Shown here in pieces: positions 1 to 7,803 of a DNA stretch of 32,670 nucleotides (positions are counted from its first letter, which is position 1; each line of letters begins with the position of its first letter). Both the position numbers and the translations under genes were made by a program. The notes beneath the pieces were generated by a model. That model was not told where the DNA came from. It saw only the letters and a program-made list of their open reading frames with translations, and did no database searches. The DNA lies in NCBI GenBank assembly GCA_026413865.1, contig JAOAKB010000017.1, forward strand, positions 1 to 32,670. The letters are read 5' to 3'. The stretch comes from Nitrososphaeria archaeon. GTDB lineage: Archaea > Thermoproteota > Nitrososphaeria > JACIWG01.

Positions 1-828
1 GGTGCTTTGCCCCAGAAGACTATGATAACCTCTGCTGCTGTAGGCTATGATGTTATTAGAACTAAGGATGGTAAAAAATTGTATGATGTTGGAAACGCTA
101 TAACTGTTAAGATACCTGTTTTCAAAGAAGATAGGTTCGAATTTAAGAGTGCTTCTATAAGAATTGTTGGTACTTTGCAAAAATATGGTAACGCCCTAAT
201 GGTTAATCCTGATCTAACAATATTTCTTCCATTAAGTGCTGGTAGGTCTGTTCTTGGTTTATCCTCATACTCTGGACTTTTTATTGTTGCAGAAGATAAT
301 AGTATGGTTGATTATATCTCTAGTCAGATTAAAAATAGGTACCGTGACCTAGTACAAGTTATAGCCTTTCAACAGATTGCGAATACAGTAAATTCTATAG
401 TTGATGTGCTAGACTTTCTACTCTTCACTCTCTCGACTTCAGCTTTTGCTGTTGCTATAACTGGAACGATGGCTACAATGTTCACTTCTATAATAGAGAG
501 GACTAGAGAAATAGGTGTTTTGAAGGCTTTTGGTTTTTCAAGCAAGCATGTCCTTATACTAATTTTGGCTGAAGGAATAATAATGAGTATTATTGGAGGT
601 TTAATCGGTATCGCCTTGGGTACTGTTGGAGCGTACACTCTTTCTACTACGGGGTCTTTTACAGTATCTGGTGCAGTATCATTTTCTATAAAGGCTGAGC
701 CACTAATAAGCCCCCAACTTTTACTACAGTCTCTTGGTATGGCTGTTCTTGTTGGAAGTGTTGGCGGTCTGATTCCAGCTTATAGGGCTTCTAAGGTTCA
801 GCCGATAGTAGCGCTCAGATATGAATAG
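1..828 (+). CDS. ABC transporter permease, FtsX/MacB-like (5'-truncated by window edge)
   Basis: This is the C-terminal part of an integral membrane ABC permease of the MacB/FtsX type. The reading frame is open to the first base, so the true start lies upstream; the first possible codon (TTG at 7) is not convincing. The visible part has an extracytoplasmic stretch (about residues 1-130), then three hydrophobic segments around 133-160, 185-212 and 240-262. The sequence ERTREIGVLKAFG between the first two is the classic FtsX-family coupling motif, and the ending with PAYRASKVQPIVALRYE is typical of the family C-terminus. Such permeases work with a cytoplasmic ATPase in lipoprotein release, peptide export or envelope remodelling; the substrate cannot be read here. 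Its TAG stop (826-828) directly abuts the stop codon of the convergent next gene. Confidence 0.88.
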   Translation, partial: GALPQKTMITSAAVGYDVIRTKDGKKLYDVGNAITVKIPVFKEDRFEFKSASIRIVGTLQKYGNALMVNPDLTIFLPLSAGRSVLGLSSYSGLFIVAEDNSMVDYISSQIKNRYRDLVQVIAFQQIANTVNSIVDVLDFLLFTLSTSAFAVAITGTMATMFTSIIERTREIGVLKAFGFSSKHVLILILAEGIIMSIIGGLIGIALGTVGAYTLSTTGSFTVSGAVSFSIKAEPLISPQLLLQSLGMAVLVGSVGGLIPAYRASKVQPIVALRYE

Positions 829-1386
829 CTAGCTTTGCCTAGGCCTGTCAAAATATATGCTCTTTCCAGTTGCAGAAAGGGGTAGTCCAAGAATAAAATC
901 TGCGTCAACAAGATTAAGTTTCTTGGCTGCTAAGCCAACAGTATACATTATCCTATTATCTACTCCAAGTATCGAGGCAAGTTTTACTGCTGAGCCTAAT
1001 GCTATTCCTACGTCAACCAGAGGATAAACACAGCTTGGTCCAACGAAATCATTTCCTCCTCTCATAGCCTTCTTGAATTCTGTGCAGTCTTTGTAGCCGC
1101 ATGCGCCACAGTTTAGTTCTCTTGGTTTTGAACCCTTTACTCCAAATAAAATAACAATTGAGCTGTTTCTCACGTTATCAGCGTCTCTTTTAAACCACCA
1201 TAAGTTTCTTTCATTAGCTAGGCTTTCGAGCTTTTTTGCAACCTCCTCTTTCTCTTCATCAGTTAATATTGCTATTATAATGTCATCCATTCCTCTTGCC
1301 TTTGGGGCTGTTCTTGCAGAAAGAGCTATTTCTTTTGCAACTTCTAGTAAGCTGTCCTTTTTTATTGATTCAAGATTTATTGGCAT
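829..1386 (-). CDS. DUF2148 ferredoxin-domain protein
   Basis: The product (185 aa) matches the DUF2148/COG4739 family, described as uncharacterised proteins with a ferredoxin-like domain. Four cysteines, C93, C96, C101 (in NCGACGYKDC) and C119 (GPSC), are spaced like a Fe-S cluster binding set. The C-terminal half (GIALGSAVKLASILGVDNR) is a family hallmark. The ATG start has a TATA-like AT-rich element about 25 nt upstream (near 1409-1415), consistent with a leaderless transcript. It lies 36 bp downstream of guaA on the same strand and could also be co-transcribed with it. It is convergent with the upstream permease, with no base between the two stop codons. The physiological reaction is unknown; a redox or cluster-carrying role is inferred from the cysteines only. 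Confidence 0.85.
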   Translation of the reverse strand: MPINLESIKKDSLLEVAKEIALSARTAPKARGMDDIIIAILTDEEKEEVAKKLESLANERNLWWFKRDADNVRNSSIVILFGVKGSKPRELNCGACGYKDCTEFKKAMRGGNDFVGPSCVYPLVDVGIALGSAVKLASILGVDNRIMYTVGLAAKKLNLVDADFILGLPLSATGKSIYFDRPRQS

Positions 1387-1422
1387 ACGATATCATTCTA
1401 AAAAATCTTTTTAAAGTTTATC

Positions 1423-2967
1423 CTATTGTGGCTCTATTGTAGCTGGGGGCTTGCTTGAAATACAGTAGCTTACTGATGAAACATTTCTTATCTCATTAGT
1501 TATTCTTACACTTATCTTTTCGAGGAGATTGTATGGTATTCTTGCCCAGTCGGCTGTCATTCCATCCTTGGATGTAACAATTTTTACTGTAACGATATAG
1601 CCATAGTATCTTGTGTCGCCTAGGACTGCGACAGCCTTATCATCTCCAACGAAGGCGAAGGCTTGCCAAACCCTATTATATAATCCAGCCTTTCTAAGCT
1701 CTTCTTCTACAATTGCACTGGCTTCTCTACATATGTACAACTTTTCCTCACTAACTTCTCCTATTATTCTAGCTGCCAAACCTGGCCCTGGAAACGGATG
1801 TCTTTTAACAATCACTTCTGGTAGACCAAGTTTCTTAGCCATCATTCTAACTTCATCCTTGTAAAGGAATTTTAGTGGTTCAATAAGCTCATATGAAATA
1901 TTAGATGGCAGTCCTCCCACATTATGATGTGTCTTTATTATTGAAGCAGGCCCGCCTGCTCTGGCACTCTCTATTACATCGGGATATAGTGTTCCTTGGG
2001 CAAGATACTTAAATGGCCCATATCTTTTTGCAACCTCGTCAAAAACTTTCACGAATGTTTCACCAATAACTTTTCTCTTTTCCTCTGGATCTGTTACACC
2101 TTTCAATTTTTCTATAAACTGTTTTGAGGCATCAACATAAAGTGGGTTTAAACCTATACTGTTAAGTGTTTTTATTACAGTTTCTGTCTCACCCTTTCTC
2201 ATTAATCCATTGTCAACAAAGACACATAACAGATTTTCTCCAACAACCTTTTTAACTAGGAATGCTGTTACAGTCGAATCTAGTCCACCACTAACAGCAC
2301 ATATAACCTTACCGCTAGAATATTTTTTCTTTATCTCCTCTAATGATGAATTAATGTACGACCTTGTCTTCCATGTTGGTCTACAGTTGCAGACTTTGTA
2401 TAAGAAATTTTTTAGAATTTTCTTACCCTCTATGGTGTGCACTACTTCTGGATGAAACTGTACTCCATAAATTTTCTTAGTATTGTGTGAGAAGGCTGCG
2501 TATGGTGTGTTTTCTGTTTTTGCAAGACATTTAAAGTTTGGTGGAAGATTTAGAACATTGTCTCCATGACTCATCCAGACAACTGTTTCTTTACCTAAGC
2601 CGTCGAATAATATGTTTTTGTCCTCTATAACTAGTTTTGTTTTACCATACTCTCTAACTTCACCTCTAACAACCTTTCCACCAAACTGTAATGCTATCAT
2701 CTGATGGCCATAGCATATGCCTAAAATAGGTAAACCTATACTATAAACTCTTTCATCAATTATCGGAGCTTTAGCATCATAGACACTTGATGGTCCTCCT
2801 GAAAAAATTAGTCCTTTAACATTAGAGCATCTACTCAAACTTTCCATAATATGCTCATATTTTATGATTTCACAATACACTTTAAGTTCCCTGATTCTTC
2901 TACTTATAAGATGGGTGTACTGTCCACCAAAGTCTACGACGATGACCTTGTCATGTTCCATTTCCAT
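1423..2967 (-). CDS. guaA: GMP synthase (glutamine-hydrolysing), fused two-domain form
   Basis: GMP synthase converts XMP to GMP using ATP and glutamine, the last step of guanine nucleotide synthesis in the cytoplasm. The N-terminal class I glutamine amidotransferase domain (about 1-190) shows the nucleophile Cys85 in GICYGHQ and the His172/Glu174 pair in FHPE. The ATP-pyrophosphatase domain follows, with its P-loop SGGLDS at 226-231, and the dimerisation domain ends in SSKPPATIE. At 514 aa this is a full-length fused enzyme; many Euryarchaeota carry the two halves as separate genes. The ATG is preceded by GGTGA four bases upstream, supporting this start over the in-frame ATG two codons later. 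The last residues are PQ where the family nearly always ends in WE, which is odd. It sits 40 bp downstream of the cDPG-synthetase-like gene. Confidence 0.97.
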   Translation of the reverse strand: MEMEHDKVIVVDFGGQYTHLISRRIRELKVYCEIIKYEHIMESLSRCSNVKGLIFSGGPSSVYDAKAPIIDERVYSIGLPILGICYGHQMIALQFGGKVVRGEVREYGKTKLVIEDKNILFDGLGKETVVWMSHGDNVLNLPPNFKCLAKTENTPYAAFSHNTKKIYGVQFHPEVVHTIEGKKILKNFLYKVCNCRPTWKTRSYINSSLEEIKKKYSSGKVICAVSGGLDSTVTAFLVKKVVGENLLCVFVDNGLMRKGETETVIKTLNSIGLNPLYVDASKQFIEKLKGVTDPEEKRKVIGETFVKVFDEVAKRYGPFKYLAQGTLYPDVIESARAGGPASIIKTHHNVGGLPSNISYELIEPLKFLYKDEVRMMAKKLGLPEVIVKRHPFPGPGLAARIIGEVSEEKLYICREASAIVEEELRKAGLYNRVWQAFAFVGDDKAVAVLGDTRYYGYIVTVKIVTSKDGMTADWARIPYNLLEKISVRITNEIRNVSSVSYCISSKPPATIEPQ

Positions 2968-3007
2968 GTCTTCACCTAGAATGGGTTTGATTTTAAAGAT
3001 ATTGTGT

Positions 3008-4324
3008 TTATCCTATTTTTCTTACAAAATCTATTATTTTTTCTCTTAAAGGTTCACCATCTACTTCTTTCACAAAAAATCTTACTTTTACAATAGGCTT
3101 GTCAATTCTAATAATCTTTTCTAGACTTGCAGGTGTTCCTAAAATTATGGTATCACATTCTATACGGGAAATGGTTTTTTCTAAATCTTTTAACTGGCTT
3201 AAATTATATCCTAAAGCTGGCAATACTGGACCAATATGTGGATAGCTCATGTAGATTTGGTTTATGTTTCCGACAGCATACTTACGTGGGTCAACAATTT
3301 CTGCACCGTACTCTTTTGCAGCATAGGCTCCAACTGCCTCAGACAGTCCCCCATGTGTTACGGTTGGACCGTCTTCTATTACTAGAACCTTTTTTCCTTT
3401 AATAAGTTCTGGTCTATCAACTTTTGCCTCTGAAACAGTTTTTGTAATGATTGCACTAGGCTTCTCTTTTCTAATAATTTTCTCAATTTCTTCAACCTTA
3501 CTTTTTTCTACCAAATTAACTTTGTTTATCACAAATATGTCTGAGGTTCTAAAGTTTACTTCTCCCGGATAGCTTTGAAATATGTCCTGCACCCTAATTG
3601 GGTCTACTACACAAATGCTTATGTTAGGTAAATAGAATGGTGTATCATTGTTTCCACCATCCCATACAATAATGTCTCCCTCTTTTTCAGCGCTTCTAAG
3701 AACTTTTTTATAGTCTACTCCTGCATAGACTATATTATTTTCTAAAAAATGCTGTTCATATTCTTCCATTTCCTCTATGCTAACATTATATTTTATAAGG
3801 TCATCAAATTTTTCAAATCTTTGAACAAGTTCTTCCAAATTACCGTAAGGCATTGGATGTCTTACTATAATTGGTTTTTTACCATATTCTTTAATTGTAG
3901 ATGCAACATATCTTGTGACTGTACTTTTTCCACTGCCTGTTCTTGTTGCCACAACCGCTATCACTGGTTTTCTTGCCTTTATCATTGTATCCTTTGGGCC
4001 TAGAAGATGAAATGATGCTCCAGCTGCAAGGGCTCTTGAAGCAACGTGCATGACATGTTCATGTGAAACATCACTATATGAAAAGTATACGTCGTCTACA
4101 TCATGTTCCCTTATAAGTTTCTCCAGTAGTTCCTCATCATATATTGGTATACCTTTTGGATATCTTTTTCCACACGCTTTTGGAGGATATCTTCTATTGG
4201 CTATTCCCGGTATTTGTGCTGCTGTAAAAGCTATAACTTTAACATCTTTTCTATTTCTAAAGTGGACGTTAAAGTTATGAAAGTCTCTTCCCGCTGCACC
4301 TAATATTATTGCTTTGCGGGCCAT
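3008..4324 (-). CDS. cyclic 2,3-diphosphoglycerate synthetase-like P-loop GTPase (COG2403)
   Basis: The 438-residue protein belongs to the COG2403 family, which includes the Methanothermus fervidus enzyme that cyclises 2,3-diphosphoglycerate to the thermoprotectant cDPG with ATP. The N-terminal about 115 residues form a Rossmann-like domain starting MARKAIILGAAGRDFHNFN. A P-loop NTPase domain follows, with Walker A TRTGSGKS at 127-134 and a later VWDGGNND segment. The length is close to that of the characterised enzyme (about 460 aa). Many family members are annotated only as predicted GTPases and occur in organisms not known to make cDPG, so the substrate is uncertain. A TATA-like box at 4354-4363, about 34 nt upstream of the ATG, indicates its own promoter. 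It is followed on the same strand by guaA. Confidence 0.85.
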   Translation of the reverse strand: MARKAIILGAAGRDFHNFNVHFRNRKDVKVIAFTAAQIPGIANRRYPPKACGKRYPKGIPIYDEELLEKLIREHDVDDVYFSYSDVSHEHVMHVASRALAAGASFHLLGPKDTMIKARKPVIAVVATRTGSGKSTVTRYVASTIKEYGKKPIIVRHPMPYGNLEELVQRFEKFDDLIKYNVSIEEMEEYEQHFLENNIVYAGVDYKKVLRSAEKEGDIIVWDGGNNDTPFYLPNISICVVDPIRVQDIFQSYPGEVNFRTSDIFVINKVNLVEKSKVEEIEKIIRKEKPSAIITKTVSEAKVDRPELIKGKKVLVIEDGPTVTHGGLSEAVGAYAAKEYGAEIVDPRKYAVGNINQIYMSYPHIGPVLPALGYNLSQLKDLEKTISRIECDTIILGTPASLEKIIRIDKPIVKVRFFVKEVDGEPLREKIIDFVRKIG

Positions 4325-4353
4325 AAAAGTCGATAAATTTTATGCTAAGGCTG

Positions 4354-4363
4354 CTTATATAAA
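4354..4363 (-). promoter_or_regulatory. TATA box for the cDPG-synthetase-like gene
   Basis: Read on the minus strand, TTTATATAAG is a good archaeal TATA element. Its centre lies about 34 nt upstream of the ATG at 4324, which would give a transcript with a leader of only about 7 nt. It sits in the 72-bp gap after the TIM-barrel gene. Confidence 0.5.
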
Positions 4364-4396
4364 TTTTTATAATTTATGCCTAATCTAATACTAGAT

Positions 4397-5116
4397 TTAT
4401 AGTTCTTCCGCTATCTTCTTATATTCATGTAATATTTCAGTATAGTTTAATGGTTCTGTGCCTGTTATTGTGTAGTTTATTACCAAACCTTCTATTCCAA
4501 TCTTTTTTAAGATTCTAAGGTCATTTGGTTCAATGTACTTTTGTGTTGGAACTATGACTGGCTTTGAAGTTCTTCTTGTTATTAGTGCATATGTTGTTAT
4601 ATCTAATAGTGTTAGAGGCAGTCTGAAAACTTGAGGTGAAATTATTGCAGCCTCTATAGCTCCTATTCTTCCATCATGAGCTAATATTTCAACCTGCTCA
4701 AGCACGTATCCGCTTCCAACAGAAATAATCTTGCATACTCTTTCATCATTGTATATGAATGATGGCATGTGATGTGCCATCATTTTGACATAATCTATTC
4801 CTGTTGAAACAATTTTTTCCCATTCTTCTCTTCTAATCATTGGCGAATCCCCTATCCTTACACCTACAGGCACCTTAACTGAACCTATTACCTCTGAAAT
4901 CGCATGCTCCTCTAAATCTATTGTCCCATATCTTACACCAGTTCCACTTTCTTCTAGGTTCAAATTTACTTCTATAGCGTCTGCTCCACCCTCTTCTGAA
5001 GCTGATGCAAGTTGAGCGCTGTTAGTATAAAGGTTTGATATTATTGTGAACCTGCTTTTTAAAATATCCGTTATCCTGCCCAAAGCCTTTTCCTCGCCAA
5101 TAAAATAATTATTCAC
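4397..5116 (-). CDS. TIM-barrel-like protein of unknown function
   Basis: I do not recognise this 239-residue protein by family. Its pattern of short hydrophobic strands alternating with helices suggests a (beta/alpha)8 barrel: FTIISNLY, ADAIEVNLNL, VPVGVRIGD, IDYVKMMAH, KPVIVPTQKYI and GLVINYTITG look like successive strands. The segment EVNLNLEES recalls dihydroorotate-dehydrogenase-like and other flavin or phosphate-binding barrels, but I see no clear cofactor signature. No signal peptide or membrane segment is evident, so it should be cytoplasmic. The start codon is GTG (5114-5116), with an AT-rich TTTAA element just upstream. It lies between a helicase and the cDPG-synthetase-like gene, all on the same strand, with gaps of 38 and 72 bp. 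Function is unassigned. Confidence 0.7.
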   Translation of the reverse strand: MNNYFIGEEKALGRITDILKSRFTIISNLYTNSAQLASASEEGGADAIEVNLNLEESGTGVRYGTIDLEEHAISEVIGSVKVPVGVRIGDSPMIRREEWEKIVSTGIDYVKMMAHHMPSFIYNDERVCKIISVGSGYVLEQVEILAHDGRIGAIEAAIISPQVFRLPLTLLDITTYALITRRTSKPVIVPTQKYIEPNDLRILKKIGIEGLVINYTITGTEPLNYTEILHEYKKIAEEL

Positions 5117-5154
5117 TTATTCTTAAATATTGTCCATAAAATTTGGCTTGAACA

Positions 5155-7803
5155 TTATACAATCGTCTTATCGTATAGGCTATAGTCTGGTTCTGTTGAA
5201 GTTCCAGCCAATATTCTTGTTATAACTTCTAGTGCACCCTTTTTATGCAGCATCCTATTATTGTTTCCACAATGATATGAGTAAGTGCATCTTGGACACC
5301 CACTTTCGCTTTCACATGGACATTCTTCTAGAATCTTTTGTCCTCTAGAAAATGCTTTTTCTATTCTATCAAATAGTAGTTTTGATGCACCATTTCCTCC
5401 TTCATTGCCATCATACACGTATATCATTCCAGTTGTGCCTATCGAAACTCCTCCCATTTCATTTGAAGCGCCTCCTGTTATCATGTTCGACCCTTCTATT
5501 ATAACATGTTCTGTAGCATGAAAGCTGCTTGCCAAAAGTTCATCAACTCTTCCTCCTTCTTCTATAATCTTGTTCACGAAATTTTCTGGTTCAGGTGCTC
5601 TGAAGACAAAGCCCTTGGTCTCAAAACAGTATTCTATTGGTTGTTCGAGAATAAATTGTTCTCCTTTTTCTTCACCTTCCCCCATCTTGAACAGCATGTA
5701 GCCTGTAACGATTTTAACAATTTTTAGGTCACAGAATGCAACCTTTATTCCAAAAACATTTTTTATTTCGTTGACTCTTATAACTGTAGGCTCTACTGTT
5801 GTCAATGGCTTTGTATAATATGGGTAATCTTGTGGAAGTTTCTCCAATTCAGCTATCCATTTTTCTCCGAAAACTTTGAGTTCTTTACATATGTAGTTTT
5901 CTCCACCATGCATGTATATTGCTTTTGGATGAAGTTCGCCTATTCCAACTGAAATTTCTCTAAATCCAACATTTTTTCCTTCACAGTATATTTCTATAAC
6001 TTTTCCTGCTCCCCTTATATTTGTTCCTAAAGCATATCTTCTTCCTTCTTTTGTTGGGTAAACTTTGTTCCTTGAATAAAATGCTTTTTTTTCTGAAACA
6101 AGTTTGTCTACTATGTCTTCATCATAAAGTTGTTCATTGAAGCTGAGTGGTTTATCACATATTGTGCATAGAATCTGTTTTTCTCTAACTATAGGGTTCA
6201 TTGGGTCCGTATAGCATGCTGAAACGTCTTTAAAATAGTCGTCAGGATGTCTACTGTAGTAGCTGCTTATTGGATCATCTTCTCTTAAAACTAGTAGAAT
6301 AATGTTCTCTTGCCCCCTTCTTCCAGCCCTTCCAGCCCTTTGAATCAAGTGTGTCACATTAACTATGTCTGATATTATTGCATCAACATGGCCTATGTCT
6401 ATTCCTAGTTCGAGTGTTGGTGTAGCCACTATCGCATCTATTTCCCCTCTTTTGAATGCTTGTTCCACTTTTTCTCTGAAGTCTCTTGTTAATCCAGCTC
6501 GATGTATTCTAACATTTAATCCCTCTCTTCTTGCGTACCTTAGAAGGATTTCTGCATCAATGTGACTGTTTGAGAATGATAGAACCTTAAATCCGTTCTT
6601 TACTAGTGTTTTTAAAGCGTTTGTTCTCAAGACCTTGTTAGTGGATATTGTAGGATACAACATTATGAAATGTGTTCTACCACGTCGGCCCTCAATCTCA
6701 TGTATCATCTCAAATGGTCTATCGAAGAGTTTTTCACAAAATTCTTTAGGATTATTTATTGTTGCGGAAGACGCTATAATCTGTAGTGTTCCTGTGAAAC
6801 GTTCTAGTCTCTTTACAATATAATGTACGTGTGCACCGAAGCTTCCTATATAATTGTGTACTTCATCGACTACAATAATTTTCGCTCTCTTAAATAGGTT
6901 AGAATATCTTGTATTTGATAAAAGATGAATATTTATTGTATCAAAGTTCGTTATTAAGGCTTCAGGAGGATTATCATATATCTTTTCTCTTTCCTTTTTT
7001 GGTGTGTCCCCGTCAAATACTTCAACATTGAATCTGAAACCTTCAGCCAGCTTTTTAAGTCTAGCACGCTGATCACGTGCAAGAGCCTTTGTTGGATATA
7101 TTAGCAAAATTATTGGCTTACCTAAACTACTATCTTCTATTTTATCAAGCAACTTTTTAGCTATAACAAAGATTGGTATCGAAAAAGCCTCTGTCTTTCC
7201 GCTTCCTGTTGGTGCTGAAAGGACTACATTTTTTCCTTCTAAAATTTCTTTAATTGCTTCAACCTGGAACCTGAAAAATTTTTCAAAAAAGTATTTTCTA
7301 ATCCATTCCCCAATCTCTTCGCCGACAATCTTCTCTACATTGTCTCCTTCTTCAGGCATTTTTTCTGGAAAGAGTTCATATTTTACAATATTTGCTCTCT
7401 TTTCTAGTAGAATGGTTTTTATTGCAGGATTAAGTTCATCAAAATTTACTTCGTACTTTTTAAGCAAATTTTTAATTTCATCCAAAGTTTTAATTGGTTT
7501 TTCCTGATTTTTTAACGAAAACTTTTCTTTAATACCACTTCCTATTTTATCATATTCTATCATAAGCTTAAGGTATGCTTTCTCAACTCTACTTTCATTA
7601 GATGAAAATTTATAGTTGCATTCATAACAGTACAATTTTGTTCTATCAACATCTTTTTCTATAAGCAACTCTTTTCTGCATAAGGGGCATTTAAGAAGAG
7701 GCAACCTGTATAATGTTTCCATAAAGTTTGTTAAAAACATTTTTAAACAATTATCAAAAAATTCTATATACTGCATTTTGATGGCCTCTACTGTGATGGA
7801 CAT
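5155..7803 (-). CDS. DEAD/DEAH-box superfamily 2 helicase with DUF1998 (MZB)-type C-terminus
   Basis: This 882-residue helicase resembles the YprA/MrfA-Hrq1 group, ATP-dependent helicases linked to DNA repair. A small zinc ribbon sits at the N-terminus (CPLC near 39-42 and CYEC near 59-62). Helicase motifs follow: Walker A APTGSGKT at about 197-204, DEVH at 313-316, SAT at 346-348 and QRAGRAGRRG at 488-497. The C-terminal domain ends with the four-cysteine cluster CPCESESGCPRCTYSYHC near 828-846, the metal-binding hallmark of DUF1998/MZB proteins. Start choice is open: the first ATG (7801-7803) abuts the ATG of the divergent pyrophosphatase, while the ATG at 7774-7776 has GAGG eight bases upstream. 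A minus-strand TATA (7836-7843) fits either. It leads a same-strand run of five genes. Confidence 0.9.
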   Translation of the reverse strand: MSITVEAIKMQYIEFFDNCLKMFLTNFMETLYRLPLLKCPLCRKELLIEKDVDRTKLYCYECNYKFSSNESRVEKAYLKLMIEYDKIGSGIKEKFSLKNQEKPIKTLDEIKNLLKKYEVNFDELNPAIKTILLEKRANIVKYELFPEKMPEEGDNVEKIVGEEIGEWIRKYFFEKFFRFQVEAIKEILEGKNVVLSAPTGSGKTEAFSIPIFVIAKKLLDKIEDSSLGKPIILLIYPTKALARDQRARLKKLAEGFRFNVEVFDGDTPKKEREKIYDNPPEALITNFDTINIHLLSNTRYSNLFKRAKIIVVDEVHNYIGSFGAHVHYIVKRLERFTGTLQIIASSATINNPKEFCEKLFDRPFEMIHEIEGRRGRTHFIMLYPTISTNKVLRTNALKTLVKNGFKVLSFSNSHIDAEILLRYARREGLNVRIHRAGLTRDFREKVEQAFKRGEIDAIVATPTLELGIDIGHVDAIISDIVNVTHLIQRAGRAGRRGQENIILLVLREDDPISSYYSRHPDDYFKDVSACYTDPMNPIVREKQILCTICDKPLSFNEQLYDEDIVDKLVSEKKAFYSRNKVYPTKEGRRYALGTNIRGAGKVIEIYCEGKNVGFREISVGIGELHPKAIYMHGGENYICKELKVFGEKWIAELEKLPQDYPYYTKPLTTVEPTVIRVNEIKNVFGIKVAFCDLKIVKIVTGYMLFKMGEGEEKGEQFILEQPIEYCFETKGFVFRAPEPENFVNKIIEEGGRVDELLASSFHATEHVIIEGSNMITGGASNEMGGVSIGTTGMIYVYDGNEGGNGASKLLFDRIEKAFSRGQKILEECPCESESGCPRCTYSYHCGNNNRMLHKKGALEVITRILAGTSTEPDYSLYDKTIV
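7763..7772 (+). promoter_or_regulatory. hppA: TATA box for the membrane pyrophosphatase, inside the helicase gene
   Basis: Plus-strand TCTATATACT is centred about 36 nt upstream of the pyrophosphatase ATG at 7804 and would give a leader of roughly 10 nt. That leader contains GTGAT at 7793-7797, complementary to the archaeal 16S 3' end. The box overlaps the first codons of the divergent helicase. Confidence 0.45.
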
